Of a DNA stretch of 6,767 nucleotides, positions 1-6,166 are shown one piece after another. Below the pieces are notes generated by a model. That model had not been told where the DNA came from. It was given only the letters and a program-made list of their open reading frames with translations, and searched no databases. The stretch comes from Alphaproteobacteria bacterium. GTDB lineage: Bacteria; Pseudomonadota; Alphaproteobacteria; ATCC43930; CGMCC-115725. The stretch spans positions 1-6,767 of the forward strand of contig JAGWIH010000124.1 in NCBI GenBank assembly GCA_028866355.1. The letters are read 5' to 3'. The position numbers and the translations under genes were made by a program. Every line of letters begins with the position of its first letter. Position 1 is the stretch's first letter.

Positions 1-788
1 AAATGCTCCATGCCGGCATGCCGCCGGCCGGCGCTCACCGATTCATAGAGCGGATCGTTCTGCACGCCGGCGCCGAACACGTCGCGATAACGCGAGCGGA
101 AACGCTCGATCACCGACTGGTCAAGCAGCACTTCGCTCATCGGCTTGAGTTCGGCGCGTTCGAGCGCGCCGGCGCTGCGCTGACTCAGCGGATCGAACGA
201 GCGGATCGCTTCGAGCCGGTCGCCGAAGAAATCCAGCCGCAGCGGTGCCGGTGCGCCCGACGGATAGAGATCGACCAGGCCGCCGCGCACGGCATACTCG
301 CCCGCTTCGCGCACGGTCTCGGCGCGATTGTAGCCGTTGCGTTCGAGAAAGGTCTTGAGCCGGTCGAGCGGCAAATCGGCGCCGCGATCCAGGATCAGCG
401 TGCGCTCGGCAAAGAGCTTGCGCGGCGGCACGCGCTGGATGACGGCATTGATGGTCGTCAGAACGACGCGCGGGCCGGACGCGCCATGTGCAAGCTCGGC
501 CAGCACCGCAATGCGCCGCGACACGATCTCGGGATTGGGTGAGACGCGGTCGTAGGGCAGACAATCCCAGGCGGGGAACGTCCGCACTTCGATCTCAGGA
601 TGGAAGAAGCCCAACGCCGCGCGCATGCGCGCCATACGTCCATCGTCGCGGCCGACATGGATCAGCGTGCGACCCGTGCGGGCGACAATGCTGCCGAGGA
701 CAAAGGCGTCGTGGCCTTCGGGCGCGTTGGCAAGCACGAGGCGCTCGTCGCGCGGCGGCGCCGCGAAGAAGGTGTCGAGCGCGCTCAT
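1..788 (-). CDS. mfd: Transcription-repair coupling factor Mfd, N-terminal part (cut by window edge)
   Basis: Mfd is a cytoplasmic ATP-driven DNA translocase that removes RNA polymerase stalled at lesions and recruits UvrA for nucleotide excision repair. Reading from the ATG at 788 (minus strand), 262 codons stay open to the left edge. A full alphaproteobacterial Mfd is roughly 1,150-1,170 residues, so only the UvrB-like N-terminal module (domains 1a/2/1b, which includes the UvrA contact surface) is present; the RNA-polymerase-binding and RecG-like motor domains lie outside. Recognisable stretches are FPAWDCLPYDRVSPNPEIVS (residues 71-90), VRGGLVDLYPSG (167-178), LRLDFFGDRLEAIRSFDP (183-200) and SVSAGRRHAGMEH (250-262). 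The N-terminal region 19-34, where UvrB would have a P-loop, has no Walker A motif, as is normal in Mfd. Its start overlaps the sdhE stop in ATGA, indicating coupled translation. No frameshift is visible in the part present. Confidence 0.96.
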   Translation of the reverse strand, partial: MSALDTFFAAPPRDERLVLANAPEGHDAFVLGSIVARTGRTLIHVGRDDGRMARMRAALGFFHPEIEVRTFPAWDCLPYDRVSPNPEIVSRRIAVLAELAHGASGPRVVLTTINAVIQRVPPRKLFAERTLILDRGADLPLDRLKTFLERNGYNRAETVREAGEYAVRGGLVDLYPSGAPAPLRLDFFGDRLEAIRSFDPLSQRSAGALERAELKPMSEVLLDQSVIERFRSRYRDVFGAGVQNDPLYESVSAGRRHAGMEH

Positions 789-1051
789 GGCCGGAACCGG
801 AAGGCGAGCAGCAGTCGCATCACCGTGCCGTCGCGTGTCGGCTTGACGCGGCCATAGATCCAGTCAAACAGCGTGTCGTCGTCCTCGGCGAGGATGGACT
901 CGTATTCCGCCAGATCGGTTGGGCTGAAATTCGGCAAATAGGTATCCGCGAAAGCGCCCAGGAACAGGTCGCTTTCCTTGGTGCCGCGGTGGCGGCTTTG
1001 GTAGAGCAGCCGCTTGCGCTGCTTCTCCACCCCGTCTTCTTCCAATGCCAT
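785..1051 (-). CDS. sdhE: FAD assembly factor SdhE (succinate dehydrogenase flavinylation factor)
   Basis: SdhE (YgfY/CptB; eukaryotic Sdh5/SDHAF2) is a small soluble protein that promotes covalent attachment of FAD to the succinate dehydrogenase flavoprotein SdhA. The 88-residue product has the usual family length. It carries the hallmark RGxxE motif as R22-G23-T24-K25-E26 within YQSRHRGTKESDLFLGAFAD (17-36). The acidic second half, with LAEYESILAEDDDTLFDWI at 47-65, is typical of the five-helix fold. The ATG at 1051 fits the usual short N-terminus; only a weak purine stretch (GAGA) lies upstream, so the start is chosen mainly on family length. The stop overlaps the mfd ATG by four bases, making sdhE the first gene of an sdhE-mfd unit. 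This pairing is common in alphaproteobacteria, although the two proteins have unrelated roles. Confidence 0.95.
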   Translation of the reverse strand: MALEEDGVEKQRKRLLYQSRHRGTKESDLFLGAFADTYLPNFSPTDLAEYESILAEDDDTLFDWIYGRVKPTRDGTVMRLLLAFRFRP

Positions 1052-1071
1052 AGCGGGGCTATCTCGGCGGC

Positions 1072-1100
1072 GATATTGCCGCGAACGCCGCCGCTTGCAA
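1072..1100 (-). promoter_or_regulatory. Weak candidate promoter for sdhE-mfd
   Basis: On the minus strand, TTGCAA (1100-1095) is followed after 17 bases by AATATC (1077-1072), matching the sigma-70 hexamers at about 4/6 and 3/6. Transcription would begin near 1065, about 15 bases before the sdhE ATG. The match is poor and rests mainly on position in the divergent intergenic gap (1052-1184). Confidence 0.2.
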
Positions 1101-1134
1101 GCACCAAAGACGCATCGGCCTATGCGGCGCCGGG

Positions 1135-1163
1135 ATGACAGGTGATGGCTCGCCTGTTAGAAA
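1135..1163 (+). promoter_or_regulatory. Candidate sigma-70 promoter for amidohydrolase-recG
   Basis: ATGACA (1135-1140, 5/6 match to TTGACA) is followed after exactly 17 bases by TAGAAA (1158-1163, 4/6 match to TATAAT). The predicted start of transcription is near 1170, just ahead of the strong ribosome binding site at 1172-1179, giving a leader of only about 15 bases. It is the best promoter-like pair I found by eye in the 133-base gap between sdhE and the amidohydrolase gene. recG, 21 bases downstream of the amidohydrolase, has no obvious promoter of its own and probably depends on this one. Confidence 0.4.
1136..1159. repeat. Imperfect inverted repeat, candidate operator over the promoter spacer
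   Basis: The arms TGACAGGTGA (1136-1145) and TCGCCTGTTA (1150-1159) flank a 4-base centre, TGGC. Eight of ten positions are Watson-Crick complementary and the other two would be G-U wobbles in RNA. The repeat starts inside the predicted -35 hexamer and ends in the first bases of the predicted -10, so a dimeric regulator bound here would cover the promoter. If transcription starts further upstream it could instead form a hairpin in the mRNA leader. No regulator gene is adjacent, so the binding protein is unknown. Confidence 0.4.
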
Positions 1164-1171
1164 GCGACCGC

Positions 1172-1179
1172 AGGGAGGA
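1172..1179 (+). promoter_or_regulatory. Strong ribosome binding site of the amidohydrolase gene
   Basis: AGGGAGGA lies five bases before the ATG at 1185. It is close to the ideal anti-16S complement and fixes this start codon. Confidence 0.8.
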
Positions 1180-1184
1180 CGCGC

Positions 1185-2153
1185 ATGGCCGCCAAGCCGT
1201 ACATCGTCGCGCTCGAGGAGCATTACCACGACCCGCAGATCGTTGCGGTCGCCGGCTTCGAGGGCCGGGTCAATCCCGAGCTGGTGAAGCGCCTCGATGA
1301 TCTCGGCGATCTGCGCCTCAAGGAAATGGACGCGGCCGGCGTCGACTACCAAGTGCTGTCGCTCGGCGCGCCGGCGACCCAGCGCTTGCCGGCGGATTCC
1401 GCGCTTCAGCTGACGCGGGGCGTCAATGACCGGCTGGCCGACGTGGTCAAGGCGCATCCCAAGCGCTTCGGCGCCCTCGCGGCGCTGCCGACCACGACCG
1501 ATGCGAAGCATGCGGCCGACGAATTGGAACGCTGTGTCACCAAGCTCGGCTTCGTCGGCGCCATGCTGCATGGACTGTCGGCGGGCGTGTTCTTCGACGA
1601 CAAACGCTTCTGGCCGGTCTTCGAGCGCGCGCAGGCGCTGGACGTTCCGCTCTATTTCCACCCGGCCAAACCGCACCAACACGTCATCGACGCGTACCTC
1701 AAGGACTACTTGCCGAAGCACCCGGCGTTGGCGAATGCCGCCTGGGGCTTCACCATCGAGACTGCGACCCTCGGGATCCGTCTCGTGCTTTCGGGCGTAC
1801 TCGACGCCTATCCCAGGGTGAAGCTCATCCTCGGACACCTTGGTGAAGGGCTCCCGTTCTTCCTGTGGCGCATCAACATGGCGCTGTCGCGTGACGGCAA
1901 GCACGCCGAGGGATTCGCCGAGAAGTTCAAGCGCAACTTCTGGATCACCACCAGCGGCTTCTTCTCCAACAATGCGCTCGACTTCTGCATCAAGGAGATC
2001 GGGCTCGACCGCATCATGTTCTCGATCGACTATCCGTTTGTGCCCAATCCGCCCGGCACCAAGTGGGCGCTCGAGGAGCTGAATCTGTCGGCCGCGGACA
2101 AGGAGAAGTTGCTCAACGGCAACGCCCGGCGGCTGTTGAAGCTCAAGGTCTGA
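1185..2153 (+). CDS. Amidohydrolase-family metalloenzyme, gamma-resorcylate-decarboxylase-like
   Basis: This 322-residue protein belongs to the amidohydrolase-2 family (PF04909), a cytoplasmic TIM-barrel metalloenzyme group that includes gamma-resorcylate (2,6-dihydroxybenzoate) decarboxylase, 5-carboxyvanillate decarboxylase and related hydrolases. It follows the resorcylate decarboxylase pattern along its length. The opening ALEEH supplies Glu11 and His13; LYFHP supplies His159; ILGHLGEGLPF supplies His218 and Glu221; FSIDYPF supplies Asp282. These correspond to the metal ligands and catalytic residues of the family, so the enzyme should be active. Other conserved blocks are RLKEMDAAGVDYQVLSL (44-60) and FWITTSGFF (252-260). 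The length is normal and no signal peptide is visible. The start is fixed by AGGGAGGA five bases upstream. It lies between sdhE and recG, reading towards recG with a 21-base gap, so the two are probably co-transcribed. The substrate cannot be told from sequence: non-oxidative decarboxylation of a hydroxylated aromatic acid is the best guess, simple hydrolysis the alternative. Confidence 0.88.
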   Translation: MAAKPYIVALEEHYHDPQIVAVAGFEGRVNPELVKRLDDLGDLRLKEMDAAGVDYQVLSLGAPATQRLPADSALQLTRGVNDRLADVVKAHPKRFGALAALPTTTDAKHAADELERCVTKLGFVGAMLHGLSAGVFFDDKRFWPVFERAQALDVPLYFHPAKPHQHVIDAYLKDYLPKHPALANAAWGFTIETATLGIRLVLSGVLDAYPRVKLILGHLGEGLPFFLWRINMALSRDGKHAEGFAEKFKRNFWITTSGFFSNNALDFCIKEIGLDRIMFSIDYPFVPNPPGTKWALEELNLSAADKEKLLNGNARRLLKLKV

Positions 2154-2174
2154 GGCGCTTTCCGGCGGCAAGCG

Positions 2175-4256
2175 GTGCGGCCCACAATCCTCAATCCGCT
2201 CTTTGCCGGGGTCACCGATCTCAAGGGCGTCGGACCGCGCCTCGGCAAGCTGTTCGAGAAATTATGCGGACCGCATGTCGCCGACCTGCTGTGGCACTTG
2301 CCGGTCGATCTGGTCGATCGCAGCTTCCGTCCCAAGGTCGCCGACGCGCCCGAAGGCCGCATCGCGACACTGACCGTCACCGTCGAACAGCACCAGAAGC
2401 CGCATAACCCGCGCCAGCCCTATCGCGTGCGCTGCCGCGACGCAACCGGCGTGCTGTTCCTGGTCTTCTTTCACGTCAAAGGCGACTGGCTGGAGCGGCA
2501 ATTGCCCGTCGGTGCGAGCCGTATCGTCAGCGGCAAGGTCGAACGATTCAACAACCAGACGCAGATGACGCATCCGGATTACATCCTCGATCCGGCCGGG
2601 CTCGACACCATGAAGCTGATCGAGCCGGTGTACCGGCTGACCGCCGGTTTGACGCTGCGCATCGTGCACAAGGCAATCGAAGCGGCGCTGACGCGTGCGC
2701 CGCAGCTCGACGAATGGAGTGACGCCGAGCTGGTCAAGCGGCGTGGGTGGCCGGTGTGGCGCGGGGCGATCGCGGCCGTGCATGCGCCGGCGCGGCCCGA
2801 AGATTTGCTGCCGACCCATCCGGCGCGCGAGCGCCTTGCTTATGATGAGTTGCTGGCGAACCAACTGACCATTGCGCTGTTGCGCGCGCGCGCGCGCAAG
2901 CGCGCCGGCCGTTCGATCGCCGCCAAGGGCGATTTGCGCCAGCGGGTCGAGCGCGCCCTGCCCTTCGCGCTTACCGGCGCGCAACGCCGCGCACTCGGCG
3001 AAATCGCCGCCGATCTGGCCCAGCCGTTGCGGATGAACCGATTGCTGCAAGGCGACGTCGGCAGCGGCAAGACCGTGGTGGCGCTGCTGGCCATGTGCGA
3101 CGCGGTCGAAGTCGGCGGCCAGGCCGCGCTGATGGCGCCCACCGAAATCTTGGCGCGCCAGCACTTCGCCACGTTGACCGCGCTGACGAAAACTTCCGGC
3201 ATCACGGTTGCGCTGCTCACCGGCCGCGAGAAAGGCCGGACGCGAACCGAATTCCTCGAACGCCTGGCCGTCGGCGAAATACAGATTGCTGTCGGCACCC
3301 ATGCGCTGTTCCAGGACGACGTCGCCTTCAAGGATCTGGCATTGGCGGTGATCGACGAACAGCATCGTTTCGGCGTCGAACAGCGCGTCCAGCTCGCCGG
3401 CAAAGGCGCCGCCGTCGATATCCTGGTGATGACGGCGACGCCGATCCCGCGCACGCTGGAGATGACCGCCTATGGCGATCTCGATTCATCGCGGCTCGAC
3501 GAGAAACCCGCCAATCGCGCAAAGACCACAACAAGCGCAGTGCCGGTCGAACGGCTCGACGAGGTTATTGCCGCCATTCGCCGGGCGCTGACAAAACGCG
3601 CCAAGATCTACTGGATCTGTCCGCTGATCGAAGACTCCGAAGACAGCGATTTGCAAGCCGCCGAAGCGCGCTTTTCCGAGCTGTTTCAGATCTTTGGCAA
3701 TCGCGTCGGTCTTGTCCACGGACGGATGAAAGGTCCGGAGCGCGACCGCACGATGGCCGCATTCACATCCGGAGGCATCGACCTGTTGGTGGCGACGACG
3801 GTGATCGAGGTCGGCGTCGACGTCACCGATGCCACCGTCATGGTGATCGAGCATGCCGAGCGTTTCGGCCTGGCCCAGCTTCACCAATTGCGCGGCCGTA
3901 TCGGTCGCGGCGATCAGCCCGCCTCCTGCGTGCTGCTATACGCGTCGCCGTTGAGCGAGACCGCCAGGCAACGGCTGACAATCCTGCGCGAAAGCGACGA
4001 CGGTTTCCGGATCGCCGAGGAGGATTTACGGCTTCGCGGCGCCGGCGAAGTGCTCGGCACACGCCAAAGCGGTTTCGAACAATTTAGGCTTGCCGATCTC
4101 GCCGCGCACGCCGATCTCATTCCAATCGCGCGCGAAGAGGCGCGCTTGGCATTGACCCGCGACGCCGAACTCGAAAGCCCGCGCGGCACGGCCTTACGCA
4201 CGTTGCTTTATCTGTTCGCGCGGGACGCCGCGGTCCGTTATCTCCGCGCCGGCTAA
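2175..4256 (+). CDS. recG: ATP-dependent DNA helicase RecG
   Basis: RecG is a superfamily 2 DNA translocase that reverses stalled replication forks and branch-migrates Holliday junctions and R- or D-loops. The 693-residue product has the usual length. The N-terminus MRPTILNPLFAGVTDLKGVG is typical and supports the GTG start at 2175. The wedge/OB-fold region is about 60-150. Helicase motifs are GDVGSGKT (293-300, Walker A), APTEILARQH (321-330), DEQH (394-397, RecG's form of the DEAD box), MTATPIPRT (419-427), GLVHGRM (512-518), VATTVIEVGVD (539-549) and QLHQLRGRIGRG (568-579). The C-terminal TRG region follows, with DDGFRIAEEDLRLRGAGE at 608-625. No Shine-Dalgarno sequence is obvious, so translation may depend on ribosomes finishing the amidohydrolase gene 21 bases upstream. 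The gene ends 10 bases from the convergent DUF502 gene. All catalytic motifs are intact and no frameshift is seen. Confidence 0.98.
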   Translation: MRPTILNPLFAGVTDLKGVGPRLGKLFEKLCGPHVADLLWHLPVDLVDRSFRPKVADAPEGRIATLTVTVEQHQKPHNPRQPYRVRCRDATGVLFLVFFHVKGDWLERQLPVGASRIVSGKVERFNNQTQMTHPDYILDPAGLDTMKLIEPVYRLTAGLTLRIVHKAIEAALTRAPQLDEWSDAELVKRRGWPVWRGAIAAVHAPARPEDLLPTHPARERLAYDELLANQLTIALLRARARKRAGRSIAAKGDLRQRVERALPFALTGAQRRALGEIAADLAQPLRMNRLLQGDVGSGKTVVALLAMCDAVEVGGQAALMAPTEILARQHFATLTALTKTSGITVALLTGREKGRTRTEFLERLAVGEIQIAVGTHALFQDDVAFKDLALAVIDEQHRFGVEQRVQLAGKGAAVDILVMTATPIPRTLEMTAYGDLDSSRLDEKPANRAKTTTSAVPVERLDEVIAAIRRALTKRAKIYWICPLIEDSEDSDLQAAEARFSELFQIFGNRVGLVHGRMKGPERDRTMAAFTSGGIDLLVATTVIEVGVDVTDATVMVIEHAERFGLAQLHQLRGRIGRGDQPASCVLLYASPLSETARQRLTILRESDDGFRIAEEDLRLRGAGEVLGTRQSGFEQFRLADLAAHADLIPIAREEARLALTRDAELESPRGTALRTLLYLFARDAAVRYLRAG
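2880..2897. repeat. Perfect 18-bp alternating GC palindrome within recG
   Basis: TTGCGCGCGCGCGCGCAA is self-complementary and contains seven consecutive GC dinucleotides. It encodes the Leu-Arg-Ala-Arg-Ala-Arg stretch at residues 236-241 of RecG, just before the helicase domain. Alternating GC of this length can adopt Z-DNA or a cruciform under negative supercoiling. It may simply reflect codon choice for an Arg/Ala-rich helix in a GC-rich genome. Confidence 0.7.
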
Positions 4257-4266
4257 GCGCGCGCCG
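4257..4266. other. Ten-base convergent junction between recG and the DUF502 gene
   Basis: The recG stop (TAA, 4254-4256) and the opposite-strand DUF502 stop (TAG, 4269-4267) are separated only by GCGCGCGCCG. There is no room for an intrinsic terminator with a T tract on either strand. Each transcript must therefore run into the other gene or stop by a factor-dependent mechanism. Confidence 0.7.
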
Positions 4267-4986
4267 CTATTTCTGCGCGACGATTTCCTGGACCGTGCCA
4301 GCCACCGACGTATCGGCGGTTTCCGGCGTGATGATGCCGCCGGAAATCACCAGCTTAATTCCGTCCTCGACCGACATCGCCAGCGGCACGATCTCCTCGC
4401 GCGGAACATACACCAGATATCCCGACGTCGGGTTCGGAGTCGTCGGCACGTAGAGACCGATTGTCTCCGCTGCGACGGCGGACTTGATCTCGCCTTCGCC
4501 GTGGGCGGTGATAAAGGCCACCGTCCACATGCCGCGGCGCGGCCATTCAACGAGAACGACTTCGCGGAACGTGTGCGAGCGCTTGGCCAAAACGGTTTCG
4601 AAAATCTGTTTGAAGGCGCCATAGATGCCGCGCACGACCGGCATGCGTTTCATGATCCGGTCGGACAGGCGCAAGAACAGCCGGCCGGCATAACCCGCCG
4701 TCATCCAGCCGATCAAAGTGAGCGCGACGATCGCCACGACCAGGCCGAAGCCCGGAATATTGAACGGAAAGTACGTGCCGGGGTTGTAACCGGTGGGCAC
4801 CAGGTGGGAAACCGCTCGGTCGATGAAATCGATAATGCTCCAGGTGATCCACAGCGTGAACGCGATCGGCCCGGTAACCAGAATGCCGGCCAGAAAATAC
4901 GCACGCAGGCGCTCGCCGATGCGGTTACCCTTCTCGTTGCCTTGATCCTGGGCGGCGCCGTTCGGTGGCGGACTTTTACCGACCAT
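4267..4986 (-). CDS. DUF502 family membrane protein
   Basis: This 239-residue protein matches the DUF502 family (PF04367), widespread in bacteria and related to the plant COV/LCV proteins; the bacterial function is not established. A hydrophilic N-terminal tail (1-28) is followed by a first membrane helix at about 31-54 (FLAGILVTGPIAFTLWITWS at 31-50) and a second at about 80-99. A conserved soluble C-terminal region then follows. Family-typical segments are MPVVRGIYGAFKQIFE (115-130), YVPTTPNPTSGYLVYVP (179-195) and SVEDGIKLVISGG (205-217). It should sit in the inner membrane with most of its mass on one side. The ATG at 4986 has a purine-rich GGGACGAGA six bases upstream, a moderate ribosome binding site. 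It converges on recG, a neighbourhood seen repeatedly in alphaproteobacteria, and is divergent from the polyketide synthase operon. The family assignment is firm; I infer nothing about its biochemical role. Confidence 0.92.
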   Translation of the reverse strand: MVGKSPPPNGAAQDQGNEKGNRIGERLRAYFLAGILVTGPIAFTLWITWSIIDFIDRAVSHLVPTGYNPGTYFPFNIPGFGLVVAIVALTLIGWMTAGYAGRLFLRLSDRIMKRMPVVRGIYGAFKQIFETVLAKRSHTFREVVLVEWPRRGMWTVAFITAHGEGEIKSAVAAETIGLYVPTTPNPTSGYLVYVPREEIVPLAMSVEDGIKLVISGGIITPETADTSVAGTVQEIVAQK

Positions 4987-5020
4987 TTGTTGTCTCGTCC
5001 CTGTTCGTTCAGGCTAGCGA

Positions 5021-5048
5021 ATGATACGCGCGAACATGTGATCGAAAA
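5021..5048 (-). promoter_or_regulatory. Candidate promoter for the DUF502 gene
   Basis: On the minus strand, TATCAT (5026-5021, 5/6 match to TATAAT) is preceded, across a 16-base spacer, by TTTTCG (5048-5043, 3/6 match to TTGACA). Transcription would start near 5014, about 28 bases before the ATG at 4986. The -10 is good and the -35 weak. Confidence 0.35.
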
Positions 5049-5070
5049 TCCGCACCGGCAGCCCTATTGT
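5042..5070 (+). promoter_or_regulatory. Candidate promoter for the polyketide synthase-methyltransferase operon
   Basis: TCGAAA (5042-5047, 4/6) is followed after 17 bases by TATTGT (5065-5070, 4/6). Transcription would start near 5077 and give a leader of about 45 bases. Its -35 hexamer overlaps that of the divergent DUF502 promoter candidate, so the two genes could share one compact control region. The match is modest. Confidence 0.28.
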
Positions 5071-5074
5071 GCAC

Positions 5075-5088
5075 CGGCCAGATGGCCG
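5075..5088. repeat. Perfect palindrome at the predicted start of polyketide synthase transcription
   Basis: CGGCCA-GA-TGGCCG is a 14-base site with perfectly complementary 6-base arms. It covers about -2 to +12 of the candidate promoter at 5042-5070, a classic repressor position. An 8-base direct repeat, GCACCGGC, occurs at 5052-5059 and again at 5071-5078, the second copy running into the palindrome. The regulator is unknown and short GC-rich palindromes arise by chance in such genomes. Confidence 0.35.
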
Positions 5089-5103
5089 ACACTGTAACGG
5101 CGC

Positions 5104-5110
5104 AAGGAGG
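5104..5110 (+). promoter_or_regulatory. Strong ribosome binding site that decides the polyketide synthase start
   Basis: AAGGAGG is a full anti-16S complement. It lies 12 bases before the ATG at 5123 and 9 before an in-frame GTG at 5120. It therefore excludes the in-frame GTG at 5069, which is upstream of it. Confidence 0.8.
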
Positions 5111-5122
5111 CTACCGCCAGTG

Positions 5123-6166
5123 ATGAACGCACCCCGCCTGCTTGCCTTGTCGACCGCGCTGCCGCCTTACACTTTGCAGCAAGCCGATATCGAGCGCCGC
5201 GCCCGCGGTTATTTCTCCGGCGCCGCCGCGCTCGACCTCGACCGGTTGATGCCGGTCTTCGCCAACGCCGGCATCGACACTCGGTATTCCTGTGTGCCGG
5301 TTGAATGGTACGACCGGTCCCACGGCTGGGCCGAGCGCAACGAGCTTTATCTCGAGCATGCGGTGCGACTGCTGGAACGCGCCGCGCGCACTGCACTCGG
5401 GCACGCCGGCCTTGCGGCGTGCCAGATCGATGCAGTCGTGACGATCTCGACCACCGGCATCGCCACGCCCAGTCTCGACGCCCGATTGCTGAACCGTCTT
5501 GGACTGCGCGCCGACGTCACGCGGCTGCCGGTGTTTGGCTTGGGTTGCGCCGGCGGCGTCGCCGGTTTGGCGCGCGCCGCCGATCTGGCCCGCGCGCGGC
5601 CCGGCAGCAACGTCTTGTTTCTGGTCGTCGAACTGTGCGCGCTCTGCTTCCGCCGCGGCGACAACTCGAAAAGCAACGTCGTCGCAACTGCGTTGTTCGG
5701 CGACGGCGCCGCCGCCGGCATTGTTTCAACCGGCGGCGACGGACCGGTTCTCGGCGCCGCGGGCGAGCATACCTGGCCGGACTCGCTCGGCGTCATGGGC
5801 TGGGATGTGATGGAGGACGGTCTCAAGGCGATCTTCTCGCGCGATATTCCCGCACTGGTGCGCAGCGAGTTGCACGCCGCCGCGACGACATTCCTTGCCC
5901 GCCATGGTCTCACCCTCGACGGAATCGATCATGTCGTCTGCCATCCCGGCGGCGTCAAAGTCCTGAGCGCAATCGAGGAAGCATTCGCGCTTGCCGCCGG
6001 CGCGCTCGATCACGCGCGCGCCGTGCTGCGCGATTGCGGCAACATGTCGGCCGCGACGGTGCTGTTCGTGCTCGAGCGCACGCTCAAGGCGGGCGCCAGC
6101 GGCCGTATGTTGCTGTCGGCGTTGGGTCCCGGATTCACCGCCGGCTTCTTGGTGCTCGAAGCGTGA
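5123..6166 (+). CDS. Type III polyketide synthase (chalcone/stilbene synthase family, alkylpyrone/alkylresorcinol type)
   Basis: Type III polyketide synthases are homodimeric cytoplasmic enzymes that extend a starter acyl-CoA with malonyl-CoA on a single active-site cysteine and then cyclise the product. From the ATG at 5123 the protein is 347 residues, normal for bacterial members. The catalytic triad is complete: Cys142 in GLGCAGG, His274 in VCHPGG and Asn307 in GNMSAAT, the last two spaced as in plant chalcone synthase. LFGDGAAAGIV (191-201) and LGPGFTAGFLVLE (334-346) are further family signatures, and Phe176 (ALCFRRGD) is probably the equivalent of a chalcone synthase gatekeeper Phe. The segment MGWDVMEDGLKAIFSRDIP (225-243) resembles bacterial alkylpyrone synthases. 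The start is set by AAGGAGG at 5104-5110; GTG at 5120 is an equally plausible start three bases earlier. The stop overlaps the next gene in GTGA. The partner methyltransferase points to a long-chain alkylpyrone or alkylresorcinol product, but starter unit and ring type are inference. Confidence 0.94.
   Translation: MNAPRLLALSTALPPYTLQQADIERRARGYFSGAAALDLDRLMPVFANAGIDTRYSCVPVEWYDRSHGWAERNELYLEHAVRLLERAARTALGHAGLAACQIDAVVTISTTGIATPSLDARLLNRLGLRADVTRLPVFGLGCAGGVAGLARAADLARARPGSNVLFLVVELCALCFRRGDNSKSNVVATALFGDGAAAGIVSTGGDGPVLGAAGEHTWPDSLGVMGWDVMEDGLKAIFSRDIPALVRSELHAAATTFLARHGLTLDGIDHVVCHPGGVKVLSAIEEAFALAAGALDHARAVLRDCGNMSAATVLFVLERTLKAGASGRMLLSALGPGFTAGFLVLEA

Noticed and set aside
9..20. Palindrome CATGCCGGCATG
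   Set aside because: It lies inside mfd codons in GC-rich sequence, is short and has no positional meaning.
617..632. GC-rich palindrome around GCGCGCATGCGCGC
   Set aside because: It falls within mfd and is explained by consecutive Arg/Met/Ala codons.
1059..2171. A 370-codon open frame on the minus strand opposite the amidohydrolase gene
   Set aside because: It has no recognisable family sequence and lies wholly opposite a gene with intact catalytic motifs. It is the antisense frame expected in GC-rich coding DNA.
2262..3365. A 367-codon open frame on the minus strand inside recG
   Set aside because: Composition is that of a frame shadow (Gln/Arg/Ala-rich), with no ribosome binding site or domain. 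recG on the other strand explains the region.
4999..5046. Possible LexA (SOS) box from GTTC/GAAC motifs upstream of the DUF502 gene
   Set aside because: The alphaproteobacterial site needs GTTC-N7-GTTC. The GTTC copies here are adjacent and the GAAC at 5032 has no partner at the right spacing.
5069..5122. Earlier GTG start (5069) for the polyketide synthase
   Set aside because: It lies upstream of the AAGGAGG ribosome binding site at 5104 and would add 18 residues without family character.
5305..6162. N-terminal extension of the methyltransferase frame back into the polyketide synthase gene
   Set aside because: The extension is arginine-rich out-of-frame sequence of the PKS gene. The family N-terminus and the GTGA overlap place the real start at 6163.
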